Origin: Rhytidiadelphus loreus
Taxonomy: Eukaryota > Streptophyta > Bryopsida > Hypnales > Hylocomiaceae
Direction of reading: 5' to 3'
DNA length: 64,000 bases
Assembly (NCBI GenBank): GCA_947034895.1
Contig: OX344761.1
Span: 68,633,839 to 68,697,838, forward strand
The notes under the pieces were generated by a model. That model worked only from the letters and a program-made list of their open reading frames with translations, was not told where the DNA came from and did not search any database. Of the stretch, positions 35,072-46,174 are shown one piece after another. The stretch's first letter is position 1, and each line of letters starts with the position of its first letter. The position numbers and the translations under genes were made by a program.

Positions 35072-36273
35072 TTATTTCGCACACAGTACGACGAAACAAG
35101 AGGCCAAGATTATGCAGGAGAAGAGCACGAGGAAAGACATTGCAGCTAAGTAGAACAATCTGTGAACTTTACAAGCTGCAGCAGTGAGTTTCCGTCTTTT
35201 TGCTTTCTTCTTGGAATCCGAGTTGGGATCATCGATTTCTTCAAACTTGAAATCCTTTCCCTGCAACTTCAATTTGTTAATCTTCATAATCAGATTCTGC
35301 AAGCAAGCAATGATCAGTCAAATCACTTGGTCAATAATACTGGGTTCGGATTTTGTTGAATGAGATGAGTTTAAGGTACTCCAAATGCACGTCGTCCAAA
35401 TGGCAACTTGAGAGTAGAAATTAAAAGTCTTCAACATTAAACTTGTTTACCACCCTTCCCACTTGAAGAACAACACCATATTGAATTGGACATCATCTCT
35501 CATGCTATCTTTGAGGTGACAAAGTTTTGTATGTTCTTGAATGTTGTGATAGGTTAGTAAGCAAATTCGTTCAACCATGTTCTCTCGATCAAGGTCTGAG
35601 TTACCCGCTAATGTTACAAATTCATTCCATGTCAAACTCATCGCTGTGGGACCGATCGAGTGACCGACAGGGCCATAAATTTGACTAGTCAGGACACTCA
35701 CTGGTCGGATATATGTGCAATATGTGCCACACGTAATCTGAAAGGACGATATATCTGAGCTGAACATAAAATTGAACATTAGAAATGAGATTGGCTGGCC
35801 AGGGGGAAACGTACGTGGACGTCCAATTCTGCCCAAATGAACTTCAATTTCTCAGTCTCGTAGATGCTCAACTTGTAGTGGATGCTGGCGGCTGTGGCGA
35901 TGGAGGTGAGAAGGGATAACGAGAAGGGGAAGACCGCGGTTCGGCATGAGAGCTTGCTCCTGTTGGACACAGCAGAGAACACCACTCCTTGGAAGAGGAG
36001 GTAGAACCCCATCAGCTGGTACAACTCGGTCATGGCAGCGATACAGCGGCTTCTATAGGATTCGATTTTTAGAAGCTCCTCCTTCTTATCGTCCTCCCAA
36101 ACCTTTAAGTGCAACTTGAGTTCTTCCTTCTCCTCAATCTGCACCCTCCGAACGGCGAGCGCTTTATGATCTAAAGAACTGCCTTCAGCCTGGTTTCCAA
36201 GTGGCAGCACAAATTCCGCCTCTGTACCGGAACGGGTGTCTCGGCTCAGAGGCTGTCCAGTCGCCATTTGCAT
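35072..36273 (-). CDS. Predicted membrane protein, two exons, 227 aa, family unknown
   Basis: Exon 1 runs 36273 down to 35815 and exon 2 runs 35296 down to 35072 (stop TAA). The intron has a strong donor (GTACGT at 35814) and acceptor (TTGCTTGCAG). The join gives …AELDVH then NLIMKINKLKLQGK, phase 0. A charged, helical N-terminal half (residues about 45-85, rich in E and K, coiled-coil-like) leads to hydrophobic segments near residues 90-105, 115-135 and 200-225, the last being LFYLAAMSFLVLFSCIILAS. A lysine-rich stretch KKKAKRRK precedes it. Two close ATGs (36273 and 36267) could start it. A minus-strand TTTATATG at about 36475 could be the TATA box. The architecture is that of an uncharacterised plant transmembrane protein. 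I do not recognise the family. An open frame of 129 codons within the intron is judged non-coding. Confidence 0.8.
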
Positions 36274-37283
36274 CTAGGAAATTCTAGCTGGTCCCAAGAT
36301 TTGAACCAACTGTAGGCCCCGCGATCGAATGAACTATAACCGGCGCCGGAGCAATAGACGTGAGCTAATAATAATTTAGGTCAGTACTGCACAAACAAAT
36401 TGCAAATATATTTCGATAAATTTAGAAGACAGTAACACAAACGGAAATGGGAGCGACAAATTAATGGGAGCACATATAAATTTCTTATGTTGAAATGACA
36501 TAATAATGTCGTTCCAACATGCCTACAGCAACGTCCCAGTGGCGCTCTGCGTGGCGCTCTGAGTTGCTCTCCCCACTTACGGTGTAAAGAGGAAATTAAA
36601 CAGATCCAGTGAGTGAGACCACAACAATCAGATCCACTTTCATCAAATTTAGACGATTACCTTCGCAGTGGAGATATTAGCGCTGCAACCACTCACAAGT
36701 GAAGCGTGCACGCTGGCCTCTTGTTTTTTCAGCACTCCAGCTTCGATCTCGAGCAGAAGCTACACATTGCAGTGCTCAAGCATACCGGCCTGTACATGCA
36801 TGTTCCAGAGGAAGTCGCCCGACTAGCAGGAGTGGTTTCCTCTATTGACGGTCAGATTGTCTGTCAGAAATGACGACCTCGGGAAGCTAAAACAACCATC
36901 CTGAATCAAGCGATGAAGAGAACTCAAGTGTACACGGCAACGATCACTTACCGACAGCGGATGACCTCACATGCCGCGCGGTATATCCGGGCGTTACAGG
37001 TTAAATGTACACTAACCACACAAATCTTCACACAACAGAGCCCAAAACTTAAGCTTTTCGTGAAGTAGTAGAGCAGAATCTAAGCATTCTAGTCCTGTGC
37101 AACTTTGAGATGTAGATCAAGCGCTCCACGGCTGACTCATTGACAACGCGGAGACGATGGTTGGACACTTTTCCAGACTCTAGCTGTGAGAATAAGTTTC
37201 TAGCAAGAGTTCAGCTTGAGTCCCGAGTCCGACACTCCCCCCAATCCCCCCAATCCCCCAATCCCCACCAGCCTTACCATATT
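36274..37283. other. Upstream region, possible stray exon at 36733-36873 (+)
   Basis: On the plus strand a good acceptor (TTGTTTTTTCAG, 36721-36732) is followed by 46 open codons to TGA 36871-36873 that look like protein (FDLEQKLHIAVLKHTGLYMH, then VPEEVARLAGVVSSIDGQIV). No partner exon was found, so it may be a gene fragment. At 37233-37267 the plus strand has four C-runs (CCCCCC AAT CCCCCC AAT CCCCC AAT CCCC), a G-quadruplex motif on the minus strand. Confidence 0.35.
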
Positions 37284-38972
37284 ATGGGCGACCTGTACGA
37301 AATTACGAATATACTGTTTGAATGGCCACCCGGCGCGTTTCGACTGACGTCCGACCCTGGAAACGAGGTAAGGCTATTGTGTAATAGAGCACAGACACTG
37401 AAGAAATTATATTATAATTGTGTAAATAGGGTACAGACACTGAAGAAATGGTGGGAATCGTAATAAAACATTCATATCGTTTTGTTGTCTGTAAACTTCT
37501 ATACACAGAGAACTTGCTGAGCAGTTGCTGGAAGTTGTACTTAACTGAGGGGTCCAGTCTACTTGGACTCGTAGATTCGGAGACGTTGCCAACCGGGTCC
37601 GACGTTTGCATTCCTTTCGACTAAACTTGCAAGTTTGGTTCGGATTTCACAACGTTCTGGAAGAAGAAATTTCGCGATTGAAGCCAAAGCACTACTACGT
37701 CTGCAGGCTGAGTCGAGCAATTGTCGTCTGAGGTAAGATATCGGTCGTTTCTTCTCGATTTGTGAGTGGGTGTAGGGTTTCCTTGCGTGGTACAACTTCC
37801 GTCGGTGGTTTCTGAAATTAGAAAATTATGGGGTGTGACCTTCGCTTCCTACATGGCGAGCTGCTCGTTGTTGCTCGGGTGGATTGTGCATAGCAAGCGA
37901 CAACAACTTGGACGACGTCGGTCTCTGCAAGCAGTACAGACACTAGTTTGTGGCTTTTAAAGTAGGATTCGTGTTAAGATTTGTGTTCGAATGATTATTT
38001 GAAACTGATGGTCGGTCGCTTGCGCGAGGGCAAGCTTGCAGGTCGATCTTGTGGGAAACCATGGCTGAGAATCCCGGAGTGCACCGTGTACATTTCAAGA
38101 CGAAACGTCTGAGACGGTTACATTTGTCGTCGAAACCAGAACTGGCCCTCAAACCGCCTTCACTTTGAAACCAAGAGGATTTCATGATGAAGAAGTGTAC
38201 TCGCTGACCCATCAGACGCTGCGACTGATGGTGGGCGAAATTTCAAATGGTCAGTACACGAAAGAATATGTCTCAAGTGATGAACTAGATGGTCGCGACG
38301 AGGTCGTGGTCACGTGGAAGGAAACTCCGGGCAACAACTCCGTCAACGTTAACAACTTTGTCCTCAAGAAGATCCCCAGGTATGTGAGTAACTTAAGTTG
38401 GGTGGTTTTCTCTGGACATCAAGCTGAAATTGGAACACTATACAGAGCTCTTTCAAGACCATGATCTGCACTGTATGTGCCATTGAAGGGCCATTTCAGT
38501 TAAATTAGCGAATTTTCAATGGGCTGCCCAAAATGAGATGCACAATCATTCAAGCAGTTTTCCGTTTGATAACTAAGGGACGCTTCACAACTAGAGGCCG
38601 GGCCAATTTGTTGTGTAAGAAAACCGAAATCCTCACTTGTGATTGATTGGACAAAAGCTGAAATTTGTGCAATCGAAATCGAGGGGAATGGCCCGGTCTC
38701 TACGTGTACAGCGTCCCTGTAAGACAGGTATAGACTACAATTGTTCAAAACTTAGCCATTGTAACTGGAAATTGCCAATTTAGTGCAAATTCTCTTAATG
38801 GCTTTTCATTTTTCAGTCGTTTAGCTTTTGTGACACCGGTGTAAGAGTCGGCATTGAATAGATGGTGTGTGTGTGCAGAAAGACTAAAGAATGTCACTCA
38901 GTGACCAGACCTTGGCGGTGGTCCAGGTCCCGTAATGATAAGGGAGAGCCAAGCGTCAAGCTGGATGTCTGA
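37284..38972 (+). pseudogene. Unrecognised spliced gene with apparent frameshift
   Basis: Exon 37284-37367 starts at ATG and encodes MGDLYEITNILFEWPPGAFR and LTSDPGNE before a GTAAGG donor. A second coding block ends at a GTATGT donor (38379/38380). Its last part reads in one frame as SETVTFVVETRTGPQTAFTL … HDEEVYSLTHQTLRLMVGEI … DEVVVTWKETPGN … NNFVLKKIPR. The codons just before (ECTVYISRRN, 38077-38106) are in another frame, so a one-base change near 38107 is needed. A last exon 38879-38972 fits the phase and ends in TGA. ATG at 38061 in good context opens a third frame that soon stops. The gene is therefore either a damaged gene or one with an intron I have not placed. The protein looks beta-rich and matches no family I know. 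Confidence 0.45.
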
Positions 38973-39639
38973 TCGAACATTACCCACATTTTCTCTGAAA
39001 ATGTAGGTCTGATCCAACATTCAAATTTGAAATTAGTATCCTTGTTTTGGATTATAACATGATAGCCTGTATTTTGCTGGCACCAATTTGAAAGTGTCAC
39101 GATTAGCAAATTCTTGTATTTGCAGGCTAATCTAATCAACTCCTGCGGTCTCTCCGGTGCAAATAAAGAAGCTTATTACAATGTTGCTTATCAGACATTC
39201 AGACGGTCTAGCTAATTCAGTGAGATGCGTTTAATTGCAATAATTTTCTCTACTTTCATTTAATTATCTTCAAATGTCTGCATTATAACATTGCAATGCA
39301 TAGTTGATGTAATTAATATTTTGATAGGGCATAGGAAAAAACAAGAGAACGCAAAACCAATGATCAACTCTTGCAAGCTTCGCCAAGAGGCCGAAGGTGG
39401 GCTTCAAAGTACAGTGTAGAGAAAACAAAAGGGAGATAATGTTGGAATAATTGGAGAGAATATAAGAATGAATGAGAAGAATGTAGGAGGAATTGGGGAG
39501 GATGTTGGGGAAGTTGGAGAAGATGACAACCATAAAGGTTGCACTAAAGGAAATTGCATTGATGGACATTTTAGACCATGAAGCAAATTTGGAGAATTTG
39601 GGGACTAAATTGTGAAAATTAGGTAAGAACATGATTTAT
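38973..39639. other. No gene recognised
   Basis: 3' flank of the preceding gene, then AT-rich DNA leading into the satellite array. The plus strand is purine-rich at 39400-39560. A 120-codon minus-strand frame there is hydrophobic low-complexity and not convincing. Confidence 0.45.
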
Positions 39640-40083
39640 TCAAGATGAATCTTTGCAAATAATATAAAGGGAAGTACTTACTTATATCTTTGTCCTTCAT
39701 TTTTATTTTAAATATCAAAGTGATACATGATTACAAAAAGTCTTTTAAATTTGTGAAATATAGAACGTGAAGTCCTTATTTAAATCTTAACTTTCATATT
39801 TTATTTTTACAATCAACATGACAAATAAATCATTATTAGGAAGAATCTTGGAGAACTGCAAGAATTAAAAGTTAAAGTTTTTACTTAATTCTTTATCCTT
39901 TGTTTTGAATTTTTAAATCAATATGACAAAATAATACTTGAGTAGAATGAGTCATTGAGGATTGCAAAAATAAAACAAAAAAGTTGTAATTTAAACCTCT
40001 ACATGTTAGGTTTTATTTATAAAATAAAATAGACTAATAATTCATGATTAGAAAGAGTTTAGAAAAATTGCAAGAAATACATA

Positions 40084-40214
40084 CACTAGTAGAAAATCCT
40101 GTCTAATCTGTTGTTTTGATCATGTTGATCATCAACAAATTCTGTTGATCAACAAAAATTTGTTGATGATCAACGCGACCAAAACAATAGATTGGGCAGG
40201 ATTTTCTACTAGTG
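40084..40214. mobile_element. Miniature CACTA element, 131 bp, TSD ATA
   Basis: The ends CACTAGTAGAAAATCCTGTC and, reversed, CACTAGTAGAAAATCCTGCC match. The inverted similarity continues (AATCTGTTGTTTTG / AATCTATTGTTTTG) into GTTGATC palindromes. ATA flanks both sides (40081-40083 and 40215-40217). Removing the element and one ATA restores the satellite unit around it (AAATACATAGGAAAGTTC), which proves insertion into the array. Confidence 0.92.
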
Positions 40215-40754
40215 ATAGGAAAGTTCATATTTAAATATCCAACCTTTATTTTTTATTTTTAAATCAATGTGACAAATAATACATGAAAAGGATAATTCTT
40301 TGTAAATTACAAAATATAATTAGATACGTTCTTACTTCAATCTCCTGTATGTACAGTTTATTTTAAAATCAAAATGACAAATAATGTATGAATAGGATTA
40401 TTCATTGAAAATTGAAAAAGATAAATAGAAAAGTTTTTACTTAAATCTCCACTTGTTATTACTTATTTTAAATTCAACATCACAAATTATTCAAAATTAA
40501 GAGGACTCTTTAAAAATTGCAAAAATTACATGGAGAAGTTCTTAATTCATTTTCCACCCTTTATTTTTATTTTTAAATTAGCATGACTAATAATACATGA
40601 GTAGAATGATTTCTTTGAATTTTTCAAAAAATAAATTGAAGAAATCTTACTAAAAATTTCCACCTATTATTTTTTAATTATACAATCAAAGTGAAAAATC
40701 ATTCATTTATGATTAGCAATCTTGGAAAACTGCAGAAAATAAAATAGGAAGTTA

Positions 40755-41046
40755 GACTTCTTGAGAATTGCAAAATATAAATAAGAAGTCTTCCTAAATC
40801 ATGAGTAAAATATAAATCAATGTGACAATTTACTCATCATTAAGAAGACTTCTTGAGAATTGCAAAATATAAATAAGAAGTCTTCCTAAATCATGAGTAA
40901 AATATAAATCAATGTGACAATTTACTCATCATTAAGAAGACTTCTTGAGAATTGCAAAATATAAATAAGAAGTCTTCCTAAATCATGAGTAAAATATAAA
41001 TCAATGTGACAATTTACTCATCATTAAGAAGACTTCTTGAGAATTG
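40755..41046 (+). repeat. Three identical 92-bp tandem units
   Basis: Units start at 40755, 40847 and 40939 and are identical by eye; a fourth starts at 41031 and diverges after 16 bp. Each holds GACTTCTTGAGAATTGCAAA, AGAAGTCTTCCTAAATC and AATTTACTCATCATTAAG. The block is a recent local amplification inside the older satellite array. Each unit also has an inverted pair (AGAAGACTTCTT / AAGAAGTCTTCC). Confidence 0.95.
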
Positions 41047-42080
41047 TAAATACTAAAAGAAGGTCTTACTTAATTCTCCACCATTTTAATTTTAATTTTA
41101 GATCAACTTGACAAATGATTCGACAAATGATTAATGAGTAGGATGATTATTTGAGAATTACAAAACTTAAATGGATAAGTTCTTAATTAAATCTTCACCC
41201 TAAAATTAAAAAATTTTAAATCAACATGACACAAATGATTTGGAATTATTTAGGACGGTTCTTTGAGAATTGCCAAAAATAAGTAGGAAAGTTTGTACCT
41301 AAATCTTCACCCTTTTTATTTATTTATATAATCAAAATGAAAAGCAATTCTTGATTATAAGAACTCTAGAAGAATTGGAAAAAATAAATAGGGGAATTCT
41401 TACTTAAAATCTTCACCCTTTACTTTTCACATTTAAGTTCAACATGACAAATAATTCATGATGAGGGCTCTATGAAAATTGCAAAAATTAAAAATTAAAG
41501 TTCTTACTTACATTTCTACCCTTTAATTTTTATTTGTAAAATTAGAGTGATAAATAATTCATGATTAGAAGGAGTCTTGAAGAATTGCAAAAAATAAATA
41601 GGGAATTTGTACTTAAGTCTCCACCCTATATTTTTTATTTACAAAATCAAAGAGAAAAATAATTCATGATTAGAAGGAATCTAGGAGAATTGCAAGAAAA
41701 AGTAGTGAAGCTCTTATTTCAATCTCCACCCTTTATTTTGATTTTTAGATCAATGTGATAAATAATTCAAAAGTACAAGGACTCTTTGAGGATTGCAAAA
41801 AATTAAATAGGGAAGTTCTCACTTAAATCTCCATTTTTTGTTTTTATTTATAAAATGAAAGTAACAAACAATATAATTATGAGTCATATGATTCTTTGAG
41901 AATTATAGAAATATATCGGTGCATTTTGATTCAATCTTCACCTTTTATTCTTTATTTTTAGATCAACATGGCTATTAATACATTAATAGGATGGTTATTT
42001 AAAAAATTACCACCCTTCACATTTTACTTTTTTACTTTTAAGATCAACATGACAAAAAAGATTTATTAGTACAATGTCAT

Positions 42081-42894
42081 GTGAAAAGTGTGGTTCTTAT
42101 TTTTTTGTGAACCTTGACGTTGCGGAGCTAGGCAAGATTGGTGGAAGGTGGTGTGGAGTACCATGAAGCACGGTAGCCTTGATTGCAAGCTTGGTCCTTG
42201 GTTTAGGCCTTGGTGGGGATTTTGGCACATCAGTTGGGGACCTTTGTACCCATGTCTTTCACATGGGTGATTCGAGACTCATCTTTTTTAACTTGAGTTT
42301 CCCACATGATAGAGTGAGAGGCGTTTGCCTCGGAGTTCCATCCAAGGATGTCTACATTCTAAGGCTATCACATGCTCAAATTTTGTAAAATATATATCTC
42401 TACATTGTAACTAGATTTTACCATTTGACCCTTATACTACAACTAGTTTTGTACCTTTGAGCATGATAGTGCAATTAATTTGCCAAAATCTAGTTACAAT
42501 ATACAAATATCTATTTACAAAATTTGGGCATGCAATCCCCTAGTATTGAACTCTCTATTTTGTAAATTTTTGTTACTTATTGGCATCTTTTCTAACATGA
42601 AAGATATAGATATAGATGTTTCCTACATATCTACACAAATTTAATTAAAAAAATTAATCACCAATGTTTTTCAAATAACTCTTATGTAAAACCATAAAAA
42701 CTAAATGAAATTTGTTTATCAAAAATGAACTTTTGGTTTACTAGAGTTAATCATGAAGTGTGTGCAATATAGGACCAAGAGTTGGAGTTTGGGAAAAATA
42801 CACGATAAACTTCTTTGGAGCACCAGAATTGGTGTTAGATAGAGTTTGGTGTTGTATTTCTTTTCTATTATCTTTAGATAATTCCTAAACTTCC
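42081..42894. other. No gene recognised
   Basis: 42110-42390 is less AT-rich and has an open frame of 69 codons without family resemblance. 42738-42840 resembles 31732-31826. Confidence 0.4.
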
Positions 42895-44110
42895 AATGTC
42901 CCTTTTGAGGACAAAATGAATTTTGGGCAGGATCTTACTATCTTAATTTGTGTGATGATTTTTTGAAAAATTTTAAAGATAGAAAATCACATTAGTTTTG
43001 GGGGAATATAATTTTTATTTCAATTGGTACCCCAAAGCAAAAGTTATGCCACTTGAAACCTTGAATGGAGTTCTTTAGGCAATACAAAAAAACTTTAGAT
43101 GTTTTTTTGCTTGTTGGGAGGGTTGTCTTAGACTATTTCCCGTTGTTGGAAACCAGCCTATGTTGCTTGGAAAAAAATTATTAAAAAAATTAATAATTAA
43201 AAATTAAATTAAATTAAATCTAAAAAGAATTTAAAAAATAATATATATAAATAATAAATTTTTAATGCCTATTGATGTGGTAGTCTCTCGACCACGTTAG
43301 CAAGCTATGTTGCAGAGATCAGAACGCAGGGGAATGCAGGGAGAACTTGTAGCTCTTAATGAAGGCTGAATTTCATCTAATGTTCACACAGAAAGTAAAA
43401 AAAAATTCATTTCATTTCTTATAGAAATTATTTTTGTCTACATAGAAAGATTTGATTCATTCTATTTGGATTAGTGATGAAGAAATTATGCACAATCTAG
43501 TTTTCTTGTGCAATTTAAGCATCTTTTTGAAAAAGCAACTTGTAGGATTCATTCTTGAATGCAAATTTTACAATTTAAAAAAAATAAATTGTTTACCAGG
43601 ATCAAGTTTACTTGCTAGAATAATCTCACCATTGGGATTATTGAGTTTCAATTCCATCTTAGAGCTATTAATGATTTAATTTTTCATTCAATCTTGAATC
43701 TACTTCTATTTTATAATTTTTTAAAGAATGAAAATCAATTACAGTGTATTTCTTGAAAAAAATTCATAGACTTTCAACTCAATTCTTCAATATAGAATTA
43801 GAATTTCAAAATGTGAAGTGCAAAAATTTTAAGCTATGAAGATTCAAAGCCTTAAAAATCTATTCAAGTAAGGTGCAAGAAAATTGGATTTCTTCACTTC
43901 AAATGCAAATATCTTGCAATCCTCCAAGTCAAAGTATTTGAAATTTTTTCCACACATTTCTATAATATTCTAGTGCAAGATCCTATGGTTAGATATGTGA
44001 AATAAACAATTTCTACGATTTTTTGTACTTTGCAAAAGGAATGGTAGTTTTAAGGTGGTTTTTGATGAAAAAAATGCCTTGGGAGTTAATCCCAAGTGCC
44101 CAAGACTTTT
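42895..44110 (+). repeat. ~1 kb dispersed family, copy interrupted by a MITE
   Basis: The same order of blocks is found at 58195-59080 and 55870-56700: GGCAGGATCTTAC, AATATAATTTTTATTTCAAT, AAAAGTTATG, AAAGATTTGATTCATTCTAT, CTATTAATGATTTAATTTTT, AATGCAAATATCTTGCAATC and CCACACATTTCTATAAT. A TTAGATG MITE (43095-43381) sits between AGTTATGCC and the AAAGATTTG block, so the MITE is younger. No coding frame is seen; this could be the non-coding part of a retroelement. Confidence 0.7.
43095..43381. mobile_element. MITE of the TTAGATG-ended family, copy 2 (nested)
   Basis: The ends are TTAGATGTTTTTTTGC and, reversed, ATTAGATGAAATTC. The interior has the A/T-rich core and the hairpin-like segment GATGTGGTAGTCTCTCGACC shared with copy 3. 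It is inserted in the dispersed repeat at 42895-44110. Confidence 0.65.
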
Positions 44111-45160
44111 GAAGTGTTTTCTTCCTATAAAAAAGAGCATGGGCTTATAATTATCCCCAACGAAGCAAATTTTTTTTTCACAATCTAAAGAGCTTGCTTA
44201 GAGTAGTGTGCATATTAGTTTTGAATGTGAAATTGCTTTCAGTCATTGTAGATACAAATGACTGATTGTGTTTTTTAATATCACCATCCGTCTTCCTATA
44301 TGGATCTTCATTGATTAATTTTTTCTACATGGTTGCTTATGTGTCTATGGCGGCATCTGACATGGCATATTGAATGTTTAGTTATACCTTAGTCATACAT
44401 ACAATTAATATTGATGAATGATTAGTGGTAGAGACTTTTGCCTTTTGGATACGTGGAAATTTGTACAAACCCTAAGAGAAACAAACTAAGGAGTTGTGAT
44501 ACCCACGACAAATGAATTCATTTTTTGAACAATCAACTTACACAAATCCTAAGAGAGTCAAAGTAAAGAATTGTGATACTTGAGACAAATCAACTCATTT
44601 TTTTGAACAATCAACTTACACAAACCCTAAGAGAATTGAAGCAAAAGCTATAATATCTAAAAGAAATCAACCCATTGTTTTGAACAATGAATTTTTATAA
44701 ACCCTAAGAGAACCAAACTAAAGAGTTGTGATATCTAAGATGGATCAGCTCACCTCTTTGCAAGGATGTAGCAATAGTGGTGAGATGAAGCAAACATGAT
44801 GGTAAAAAAAAACAAATACAACGGTGAGAAACAACAATCATGGTTGTAAAAAGCAACAAAACATGGCGATAAGAAGCAACAAATACAGAGGTGAAAAACA
44901 ACAAGTATGGAAACTCTAAACAATAAACGTAGCGATAAGAAGCAACAAACATGGTGGTAAAGGCAACAAACACAAAAGGGTAGTGACGGCTCTATGAAAA
45001 TATAGGGCTTTGTTCATGCCAAGAAGAGAGGCGAAATCTAAGCCATTCATGGCATATAAAGATCAGATTGAATCACAAGATGCCACATGGCAACCCTAAT
45101 TTAGTGTCAATATGACTATTCAATAACCAATGAATGAATACCTTATAACTAATCTATAGC
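44111..45160. repeat. Intergenic with two short tandem arrays (44466-44760, 44775-44970)
   Basis: Four units of about 77 bp start at 44466, 44543, 44621 and 44698 (CAAACCCTAAGAGAA, TTGTGATA, GACAAATCAACTCATTT, TTTGAACAATCAACTTACA). They are followed by about seven units of some 28 bp (GATAAGAAGCAACAAACATG type). A minus-strand open frame across the second array is a repeat artefact. Confidence 0.7.
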
Positions 45161-45447
45161 TACATGATGACATATGATAAGCATTCATATACCATCTTTT
45201 GCAACAATGTATTCACCTTGTTTATACACTCATTACTCATTTACTATACATTGGATGTTATGCATTGCAAAATGAACTTGACAAAGAATTTTTTGAAGAC
45301 CATAATTGGAAAAAAAGACACAGTCAAAGTTAGACAAGAATTAGCCATATGTGATGACTCTCGCATTAGAAGACCTTACATACCAAAGTGTGCTAACCGA
45401 GGTGCTAACATATGTATCCTTTTTGCAACAATGGCATATATATGTGA
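45161..45447 (+). pseudogene. CACTA (TNP2-like) transposase relic
   Basis: The frame reads YTLDVMHCKMNLTKNFLKTI, then IGKKDTVKVRQELAICD and RRPYIPK. This recalls the LDVMH-E-KN motif region of plant En/Spm TNP2-type transposases (Transposase_21 family), where a D-x-MH stretch is followed by a GK-K-VKAR-DL block. Only some 60-80 codons are recognisable and no flanking catalytic blocks were found. The frame is cut at 45448 by the 723-bp element. It may be a relic of an autonomous partner for the CACTA elements elsewhere in the window. Confidence 0.55.
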
Positions 45448-46170
45448 AGGTGATTGCAAGAAAGACCGAACGATTTTGGTAGCGTTTGGTCAAAATTGCA
45501 TTTTTTCTACCCAATACTAGGAGTACTAGGAGTACTACAAAATGGAGCAATCTTAGCCGTTGATCTAAAAAATCAACAGCCAATAGTACTTTTGAGTACT
45601 TTATAATATTGAAACAGTACTATTTAAAAAAATGACAGTTTGTCATAGAAAGTAGATAAAATTAAATATAAATTAATAAAAATTAGAAAATCATGAATAA
45701 AAAAAACTAAAAATTGACCATTTATAAAGACTTGATAGTAATTACATTTCACCAAAAACTAGAAGTTGAAACCATCATAAAAGTTTGGAGTGCTATGCAC
45801 AAGGGACCCCTATTTGCATACATGTTGAGGACAAAGAATTGTGTTTTTTTTAATTCCCTTTGGTGGGCATATGCCCATCTAGTATGGGAATAGGCCACAA
45901 AAAATTCAAGTGAACATCATGTTTTTTGGATACTTCACAGTACTAAGAAACCCTAAACCGCAAAGTGTGACAAATTAGCTAAATTGATATTTAATTATAA
46001 AATTATTTTTCAATTTTTTTGAAAAATAACAAATCTCATTTTTTTTGAGTTAGCAATCTTCCATAAAAATTTCAAGTCCATTGGCTTCAATTTCCAAAAG
46101 TTACGACCAAAACCAACTCCGTCACTTCAATTGTGATGCCTCATAGGACCGGTCTTTCTTGCAATCACCC
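45448..46170 (+). mobile_element. 723-bp element with 20-bp inverted ends
   Basis: The left end GGTGATTGCAAGAAAGACCG and the right end CGGTCTTTCTTGCAATCACC are perfect inverse complements. GTGA stands just outside both ends (45444-45447 and 46171-46174) and may be the target duplication. Partner copies: 32991-33723 (inverted) and a decayed one near 59405-60000. No transposase frame inside. The superfamily is not assigned; the 4-bp duplication is tentative. Confidence 0.82.
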
Positions 46171-46174
46171 GTGA

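Larger units (their letters stand above)
39640..42080 (+). repeat. Satellite-like tandem array, unit about 105 bp, about 22 units
   Basis: A unit of the type TCAACATGACAAATAATTCATGATTAGAAGGA … TTGAGAATTGCAAAAA … AAATAGGAAGTTCTTACTTAAATCTCCACCCTTTATTTTTA recurs head to tail. The GTGACAAAT-like word stands near 39818, 39923, 40030, 40266, 40375, 40479, 40583, 40691, 40820, 40912, 41004, 41109, 41225, 41337, 41444, 41547, 41653, 41755, 41861, 41968 and 42049. Spacing is mostly 102-108 bp, apart from the 92-bp homogeneous block and one inserted MITE. The units are diverged, so the array is old, with one recent local amplification. Confidence 0.88.

Noticed and set aside
35447..35836. 129-codon minus-strand frame overlapping the membrane protein gene
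   Set aside because: It lies mostly in the intron of the two-exon model, which has strong splice signals and joins two matching hydrophobic parts.
44704..44973. 89-codon minus-strand frame
   Set aside because: It is produced by the 28-bp GCAACAA-type tandem repeats.
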